From Syntrophomonadaceae bacterium (GTDB lineage Bacteria > Bacillota > Dethiobacteria > DTU022 > UBA8154), in contig SLJK01000080.1 in NCBI GenBank assembly GCA_007135125.1, positions 1-38,529 of the forward strand: DNA of 38,529 nucleotides, given 5' to 3'. Position numbers and translations under genes: made by a program. Position 1 is the first letter of the stretch. Every line of letters starts with the position of its first letter. Below are positions 33,560-38,529 of this stretch, piece by piece. The notes under the pieces were generated by a model, which ran no database searches, was not told where the DNA came from, and saw only the letters and a list, made by a program, of their open reading frames with translations.

Positions 33560-35068
33560 TCAGCTATCTTTTTCATCCTGAAAACTTCCTTTCCCCTCTT
33601 TTTCACATTCCTTTGCCTCCTTCCACCACCGGTCCAGTTCATCCAGGGTAAAGGCTGCATAATCTTTGCCACTGCCCTGCACCTGTTTTTCAATATAGCG
33701 GAAGCGCCTGCGAAATTTTTCTACCGTATTCTCCAGGGCTGACTCTGAGTCGACGCCCAGAAAACGGGCTACATTGACCAATGAGAAAAACAGGTCACCC
33801 AACTCCTCTTCTACCTTTCCCCGATTCCCGGAAAGGAAAGCCGCGTGTAACTCTTCCAATTCCTCCGGAACCTTTTGCAGTGCACCCTCAATCTCCGGCC
33901 AGTCGAACCCCAGGTCCGCTGCCTTCTTCTGTATCTTTTGGGCTTTCATCAACGCGGGAAATTCATCCGGCACTTCCAGGTGCGGCCTGCTTCCTTTACC
34001 CTTTTCTTTACTTTTTATTTCCTGCCACCTGCGGCTCACCTCTCCCGGAGTACCGGCACTCTCTTGCTGAAAAACATGAGGGTGACGGCGGTAAATCTTT
34101 GCAGTTATACCATCTATTACCTGCCACAAAGAAAAATCATTTCTTTCTACAGCCAGTTGACTATGAAAAACTATCTGTAAAAGCAGATCGCCCAATTCTT
34201 CGCACAGCTCCTGCGGATTTCCTTCATTAATGGCTGACAACACTTCGTAAGTCTCTTCCAGCAGGTAGGGCCTCAAAGAAAAGTGATCCTGCTGCCTATC
34301 CCATGGACATCCACCAGGAGAGCGCAATTCCTCCATCATATGCAGCATATCTCCCAACAGGTAACCCCTGGAAGGAGGAACCCGTAAAAAACACCAGCCG
34401 TGCGGCACTTTCTCAATGCTCTCCAAACTACCTAAAGCACACTGGTAGGGTTTTCCCAAACATCCCTCTTCTTGAAAAAAAAGCAGGTGAACTTTATGCT
34501 CCGCCGGGAAAAAACGCAGAAGCCTCTTTACAAGAGGAGCCAGCATAAAACCTCCCCAGATATGTCCTATCAGCAGTTCTCCTGGAGAAGGCTGCCGCAG
34601 CATCTCCAGGGAAGCTGCATCCAAAAGAATTGTCCCCCTGCTCAGGTCTGCCTGAATTTCCTTTCCCGCTAAACAATCCATGACGGGACCCCACAGGTCT
34701 TCGCCAGCCATGATCTCCACCTGGAAACCTGCACTGCTAAGAGCCATACTCCGGATATGTTTAAGCAGGCTCATACCTGGCCAGGGACGACCGGGAAGCA
34801 ATAATAGAGCAGATCCCGTTTCCTTTAGGAATTCTGGAATGATCCCGGCCACTTCTTTTTCCTGCTCCCACAGCGATTTATTTGCCTTTTGGGCCTGAAA
34901 TTCTTCCAGATTAGAAATTTCCCACCCTCTTTCTCGCAAATAATCCTTCAACATTTTGGTGGCACCGTAAAGGAGACAGTGCCTGACTGCAGAAAAACGT
35001 TCTTGTTCTAATACCTGCAGGGAAGGCCTGTCCCCCCTGCCCATTCCCACGATATAAAGTTCACACAC
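33560..35068 (-). CDS. mazG: MazG nucleotide pyrophosphohydrolase with N-terminal methylase-like domain
   Basis: 502 aa with two parts. Residues 1-215 resemble the YabN tetrapyrrole-methylase domain (LYIVGMGRGDRPSL, PGRPWPGMSLL, RGTILLDAA) but with several consensus residues changed, so SAM-dependent activity is doubtful. From about 240, a MazG pair follows: LRSPGGCPWDRQQDHFSLRPYLLEETYEV, then EELGDLLLQIVFH, and a second copy with KVEEELGDLFFSLVNVARFLG. MazG removes pyrophosphate from NTPs. GTG start, GGAGGT at 8 nt, 2 nt after the spoVB-like stop, so coupled. Confidence 0.95.
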   Translation of the reverse strand: MCELYIVGMGRGDRPSLQVLEQERFSAVRHCLLYGATKMLKDYLRERGWEISNLEEFQAQKANKSLWEQEKEVAGIIPEFLKETGSALLLLPGRPWPGMSLLKHIRSMALSSAGFQVEIMAGEDLWGPVMDCLAGKEIQADLSRGTILLDAASLEMLRQPSPGELLIGHIWGGFMLAPLVKRLLRFFPAEHKVHLLFFQEEGCLGKPYQCALGSLESIEKVPHGWCFLRVPPSRGYLLGDMLHMMEELRSPGGCPWDRQQDHFSLRPYLLEETYEVLSAINEGNPQELCEELGDLLLQIVFHSQLAVERNDFSLWQVIDGITAKIYRRHPHVFQQESAGTPGEVSRRWQEIKSKEKGKGSRPHLEVPDEFPALMKAQKIQKKAADLGFDWPEIEGALQKVPEELEELHAAFLSGNRGKVEEELGDLFFSLVNVARFLGVDSESALENTVEKFRRRFRYIEKQVQGSGKDYAAFTLDELDRWWKEAKECEKEGKGSFQDEKDS

Positions 35069-35070
35069 TA

Positions 35071-36699
35071 CTATCTACCTCCCATCAACCCAAGACGATG
35101 TGCCAGCCTGATCAACATGGGGCCCAACCGCGGGATGGCCCGCAAATCTTCCTGACGAACACCGCCAATAAGAAAAAGCACCACCACGTACACCGCTGCG
35201 GATATGGTGATAGAAGAAAAAAGGGCTAACCCCTGGGCCATTCTTTCTGATAGCAAAACCGTCACAAATGACAGCACCGTGCGGTAGATTAACACCGCAC
35301 TCCCACACATTAAAATAGAGGCGCCCAGAGGTTTTAAAACCATTTCCCCAAACTGCAGGCGACAGCCGGTTAAAATGCTTACCCTTCTTACGTTCAACAG
35401 GGAAGCTACCATAAAACCAATAACGGTAGAAAAAGCTGCGCCGCCGATATTGAACTGTGGTTCGGCTGTGAGAAACCAGCTCAACAGTAGTTTTACGGCG
35501 GCACCAAGCAGCATATTTTTTACAGGATCCAGGGGGCGGCCCAACCCCTGCAAAATTCCGGAAGTTGAGGTGTAAAGAGCAAGAAAAATAACACCGAAGG
35601 CCAGTATGGAAAGTGGGTAAGCAGCAGACAGGTTATCAAAAAGCACTACGGTAGTAGGTTCCGCCAGTACAAAAAGCCCCGCAGAAGCAGGGATGCTGAA
35701 AAACAGGGTGACCCGCAGTGCCACCTCTGTCCTTCCCCGGATAAGGGCACTGTTTTGCAGCGCATGAGCTTCCGATATGGCCGGGACCAGGCTCATAGCC
35801 AGGGCAATAACAAGAATAACGGGAAACTGGATAATTGAATTTGCCATGCCGGTCAGCTGGCCGTATAAAGCGGTCGCATTCTCAGTAGTGAAACCAGCCT
35901 CGGCCAGGCGAAGGGGAACCACGCTGAGATCCAAAAGGTTAATAAGGGGGATAACCAGGCTGCCCAGGGTAATAGGAAGGGAAAGGGCAAGAATGCGATA
36001 AATCACCTGCAAAAAACTAAAAGACCTCTCCAAAGACTGTTCCATTATTTTGCGGCGGAAATCCTTCCTGGAACGCAAATAAATAAATACCAACAACAGG
36101 AGGCCCATTATAGCGCCGGCCACTGCACCAAAAGCAGCGCCGGCGGCTGCATACTCCAGGCTAACCGGAATTAATATGAGGACCAAAAAAACCACCACGC
36201 CGATGCGGCTCATCTGCTCCACCAACTGGGATAGGGCAGTAGGCATCATGTTTTGTTGTCCCTGGAAAAATCCGCGCAGCGCTGACATAATAGCCACCAG
36301 GAAAATGGCAGGAGAAATACTTACCAGGGAGTAATAGGCACGGGGATCCTTGGCAATGTTTTCTACCAAAAAATTGGCTCCCAAAAACATGAGGAGTGAA
36401 AAAATCGCCCCCAAAAATGCCAGAATGAAAAAAGAGGTCCGAAAAACGCGGTAAGCACCGTTATAATCTCCTTCAGCAATATTTTCTGCCACCAGCTTGG
36501 AAACAGCAATGGGAATTCCTGCCGTAGAAATAGCCAACAAAGTTGTGTAAATGGGATAAGCCATCTGGTAAAGGCCGATTCCTTCGTCACCCATAATCGC
36601 TGCCAGAAAGACTCGCAAACCTGCACCCAGGAAGCGCGATAACAATCCGGCAGTACCCAAAATTAAGGCACCCTTAACAAAAGAAGAACCTCTGTACAA
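35071..36699 (-). CDS. MOP-family flippase, SpoVB/MurJ-like
   Basis: About 540-aa membrane protein with about 14 helices. The N-terminal SSFVKGALILGTAGLLSRFLGAGLRV and MAYPIYTTLLAISTAGIPIAVSKLVAE are characteristic of the SpoVB/polysaccharide flippase branch of the MOP superfamily. Likely flips lipid-linked peptidoglycan or polysaccharide precursors. The track start (TTG 36726) has no SD; TTG 36699 gives MYRGSSFVKG, matching relatives, and has GAGGAGG 11 nt upstream. Presence beside mazG is the usual order. Despite the name this does not prove sporulation. Confidence 0.92.
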   Translation of the reverse strand: MYRGSSFVKGALILGTAGLLSRFLGAGLRVFLAAIMGDEGIGLYQMAYPIYTTLLAISTAGIPIAVSKLVAENIAEGDYNGAYRVFRTSFFILAFLGAIFSLLMFLGANFLVENIAKDPRAYYSLVSISPAIFLVAIMSALRGFFQGQQNMMPTALSQLVEQMSRIGVVVFLVLILIPVSLEYAAAGAAFGAVAGAIMGLLLLVFIYLRSRKDFRRKIMEQSLERSFSFLQVIYRILALSLPITLGSLVIPLINLLDLSVVPLRLAEAGFTTENATALYGQLTGMANSIIQFPVILVIALAMSLVPAISEAHALQNSALIRGRTEVALRVTLFFSIPASAGLFVLAEPTTVVLFDNLSAAYPLSILAFGVIFLALYTSTSGILQGLGRPLDPVKNMLLGAAVKLLLSWFLTAEPQFNIGGAAFSTVIGFMVASLLNVRRVSILTGCRLQFGEMVLKPLGASILMCGSAVLIYRTVLSFVTVLLSERMAQGLALFSSITISAAVYVVVLFLIGGVRQEDLRAIPRLGPMLIRLAHRLGLMGGR

Positions 36700-36726
36700 A
36701 AGACCTTCGGCCTCCTCTTTAAACAA

Positions 36727-36983
36727 TTCATGCTTAATTTGCTTTCTTTTCCACTATCACATTATAGCACAGCAACCCTATAAATAAAGCAGTAACCGCA
36801 GAATCGTTGACACTTTTTTCGTAAAAAGTCATCTGAAACATTAAACAGCAAAATATTCTATTTTTATAGAAACTAAATAAACATTTTGTTTTGGTTTATA
36901 CGTTCAGAGCAGGAAACTGCATAAATAATACCGAATTTCTTTGATTGACAGCATGATCCTCTGAGAATGGAGTGAAAGCAGCT
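36727..36983. other. Divergent intergenic region, spoVB-like / glcD
   Basis: Besides the minus-strand promoter it contains a palindromic ACTTTTTTCGTAAAAAGT-type element near 36810-36828 and AT-rich sequence. For glcD, a TTGACA (about 36943) lacks a -10 at the right distance. No gene seen. Confidence 0.4.
36761..36769 (-). promoter_or_regulatory. Extended -10 promoter of the spoVB-mazG cluster
   Basis: TGCTATAAT on the minus strand, an extended -10 with no good -35, about 60 nt before TTG 36699. Confidence 0.5.
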
Positions 36984-38399
36984 ATGTCCGCCTATAATAG
37001 GGTAACTCCCGAGCTCATAGCACAGTTAAAAGAAATCGTGGGAGCAGGCAATGTAATCCATGATGACCCGGAAAAGATGGAGCCTTATAGCCACGATGAG
37101 GTCTTTGAAAAAGGCTATGCCAGTATGCCCGAAGTAGTAGTCAAACCTTCTCAAACTGAAGAAGTAGCGCGGATTATGCAGCTTGCCAACCGCGAAATGG
37201 TGCCGGTTACTCCCCGCGGTGCAGGAAGTGGGCTCTCAGGTGGGGCTGTCCCACTTTTCGGCGGAATAGTCCTTGCTCTCGAACGTATGAATAGAATATT
37301 GGAAATCGACAATGAGAACCTTATGACCGTGGTCGAACCCGGTGTAATCACCAATGAGCTAAGCAAAATACTTCGGGGGGAAGGGCTATTTTACGCCGGA
37401 TACCCCCTAAGCCTGGAAACCTGTTTTATCGGGGGAAACGTGGCGGAAAACGCCGGGGGAGCCAAAGCAATCAAATACGGCGTTACCAGCCGCTATGTCC
37501 AGGGGTTGGAAGTCGTGCTGCCCACGGGGGAAATTATTAACCTGGGAGGGAAACGCCTCAAAGACGTAACCGGTTACGACCTTATTCACCTGCTGGTTGG
37601 TTCAGAAGGAACACTGGGCATCTTCACCCGGATCACCCTGGGGCTACTTCCCCTTCCCCCTGCTTCAGTATCTCTCCTGGTTCCTTTTAAAGATCTGGAA
37701 ACAGCCGTTAAAACAGCTCCACGGATGATGATCGCCACCGGAATCACCCCCTGTGCCATTGAGCTTATGGACAGCAAATGCGTGGAGATCAGCTGCCGCC
37801 TCATCAATGATACCGTTCCCTACCAGCAGGAGGCAAAAAGCTTCCTGCTCATCGAAGTCGACGGTACAGCTCAACAAGTTGAAAACGATTACAACGCCCT
37901 GGCAGACTTCTGCCTGGAAAACGGGGCTCTGGACGCTTATGTGGCTAACACTCCTTCTACCAGGGAGAGATTCTGGAATATCCGCAAAAGCATTTCTGAT
38001 GCGCTTAAGGCATACTACCCGGGCAATGCGGCAGAAGATATCGTTGTCCCCCCTGCTTCCATACCGCCTCTTTTAGAAGAAGCCTACCGGCTTGCCGCTG
38101 AACATGGCCTGGAATGCTTAAGCTTTGGCCATTTAGGCGACGGCAACGCGCACATCCACCTGCTGCCGGACGATAATATTCCTGAAAAACAATGGCAGGA
38201 AGCAGTAGACATCATCCTGACCAAACTTTACCGAATGGCACGTGAGGTAGGAGGCACTATTAGCGGAGAACACGGTATCGGGCATAAAAGAAAAAAATAC
38301 CTTCACCTGGTCCTGGACGAAACAGAGCTCGCCTTGATGCGCAAGATAAAGGAAGCCTTCGATCCCAACTATATTCTAAACCCGGGTAAAATTATGTAG
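36984..38399 (+). CDS. glcD: FAD-linked oxidase, glycolate oxidase GlcD / D-lactate dehydrogenase type
   Basis: 471-aa flavoenzyme oxidising a 2-hydroxy acid (glycolate, D-lactate or similar). The FAD-binding-4 domain shows PRGAGSGLSGGAVPLFGG (about 75-92) and GGNVAENAGGAKAIKYGVTSRYV (about 142-164). The C-terminal domain shows FGHLGDGNAHIHLLP and GGTISGEHGIGHKRKKYL. Start at ATG 36984 with GGAGTG 9 nt upstream; the track GTG 36972 overlaps that SD. In anaerobes such enzymes often pair with EtfAB for electron bifurcation, or with GlcF; neither is visible here because the next gene is convergent. Substrate uncertain. Confidence 0.94.
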   Translation: MSAYNRVTPELIAQLKEIVGAGNVIHDDPEKMEPYSHDEVFEKGYASMPEVVVKPSQTEEVARIMQLANREMVPVTPRGAGSGLSGGAVPLFGGIVLALERMNRILEIDNENLMTVVEPGVITNELSKILRGEGLFYAGYPLSLETCFIGGNVAENAGGAKAIKYGVTSRYVQGLEVVLPTGEIINLGGKRLKDVTGYDLIHLLVGSEGTLGIFTRITLGLLPLPPASVSLLVPFKDLETAVKTAPRMMIATGITPCAIELMDSKCVEISCRLINDTVPYQQEAKSFLLIEVDGTAQQVENDYNALADFCLENGALDAYVANTPSTRERFWNIRKSISDALKAYYPGNAAEDIVVPPASIPPLLEEAYRLAAEHGLECLSFGHLGDGNAHIHLLPDDNIPEKQWQEAVDIILTKLYRMAREVGGTISGEHGIGHKRKKYLHLVLDETELALMRKIKEAFDPNYILNPGKIM

Positions 38400-38415
38400 T
38401 GTACTGCGGGTGATT

Positions 38416-38529
38416 TCAAATAGGAGCGTTGAAAACGCTTAAATCAATAAGCCGGGGACGAAAAGACAGGTAATCACAGGCGGTAAAATAATAGGTAATA
38501 CCCTCTATCTCCCCTTCTGCCGCTTTGGC
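38416..38529 (-). CDS. C-terminal end of an unidentified gene
   Basis: Open minus-strand frame running off the window's right edge; the visible 37 codons read as a natural protein end (for example EIEGITYYFTACDYLSFRP) and stop at TGA 38418-38416, converging on glcD. Too short to identify. An AGCGTT-GAA-AACGCT hairpin lies within its last codons. Confidence 0.45.
   Translation of the reverse strand, partial: AKAAEGEIEGITYYFTACDYLSFRPRLIDLSVFNAPI

Overview
The window looks like a chromosomal segment of an anaerobic, low-to-mid-GC Gram-positive bacterium (Bacillota, Clostridia-like, probably with a syntrophic or acetogenic lifestyle). Support for this comes from fatty-acyl-CoA enzymes (3-hydroxyacyl-CoA dehydrogenase, thiolase, PaaG-like isomerase), formate-tetrahydrofolate ligase, an MttB-family methyltransferase, a tryptophan T-box, a tetrahydrofolate riboswitch and the ftsH-hpt-tilS-S1-divIC-mazG-spoVB neighbourhood. 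The genus cannot be told from the sequence alone. No rRNA, tRNA, CRISPR array or complete insertion sequence was seen.

Layout. 1-2.1 kb: hbd (last few residues off the window) and thiolase, minus strand. 2.1-5.7 kb: a solitary long-form hisG and a TrpB2-type tryptophan synthase beta gene behind a complete T-box leader. 5.8-8.2 kb (plus): a DUF3786-like protein, a PaaG-like enoyl-CoA isomerase and a flavodoxin-fold reductase. 8.2-11.1 kb (minus): cas6-like gene, HDAC-fold deacetylase and two half-size permeases, apparently one transcription unit. 11.2-14.4 kb (plus): a ribbon-helix-helix-like protein, a TnpA (Y1)-like protein with an altered HUH motif, then clpB. 14.6-18.7 kb (minus): eight membrane-subunit genes of an Mrp/Mbh-type cation/proton antiporter, lacking the large ND5-like part of MrpA. 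18.9-21.3 kb: MttB-family methyltransferase and coaX. 21.5-24.9 kb: folE-HD protein-folP-folB-folK under a THF riboswitch. 25-26.8 kb: fhs. 27.2-36.7 kb (minus): spoVB/murJ-like, mazG, divIC, S1 protein, ppx/gppA-like, tilS, hpt and ftsH. 37-38.4 kb (plus): GlcD-type FAD oxidase. At the right edge is the end of a convergent minus-strand gene.

Folate and one-carbon metabolism are linked here: the fol operon makes tetrahydrofolate, Fhs charges it with formate, and the riboswitch probably shuts the operon when tetrahydrofolate is abundant. The antiporter would couple cation and proton gradients.

The most unusual observations are: (1) at least four genes (thiolase, HDAC-like, clpB, mnhG) have a good Shine-Dalgarno sequence 25-34 nt from the start codon with a hairpin in between, so folding would restore normal spacing; (2) a compact RHH/TnpA-like pair with a 20-nt palindrome overlapping its promoter, where the TnpA-like protein has Tyr in place of the first HUH His; (3) an HD hydrolase with a CxxCxxCxxC tail inside the folate operon, a candidate for the missing dihydroneopterin triphosphate phosphatase step; (4) an antiporter operon without the ND5-like MrpA portion.
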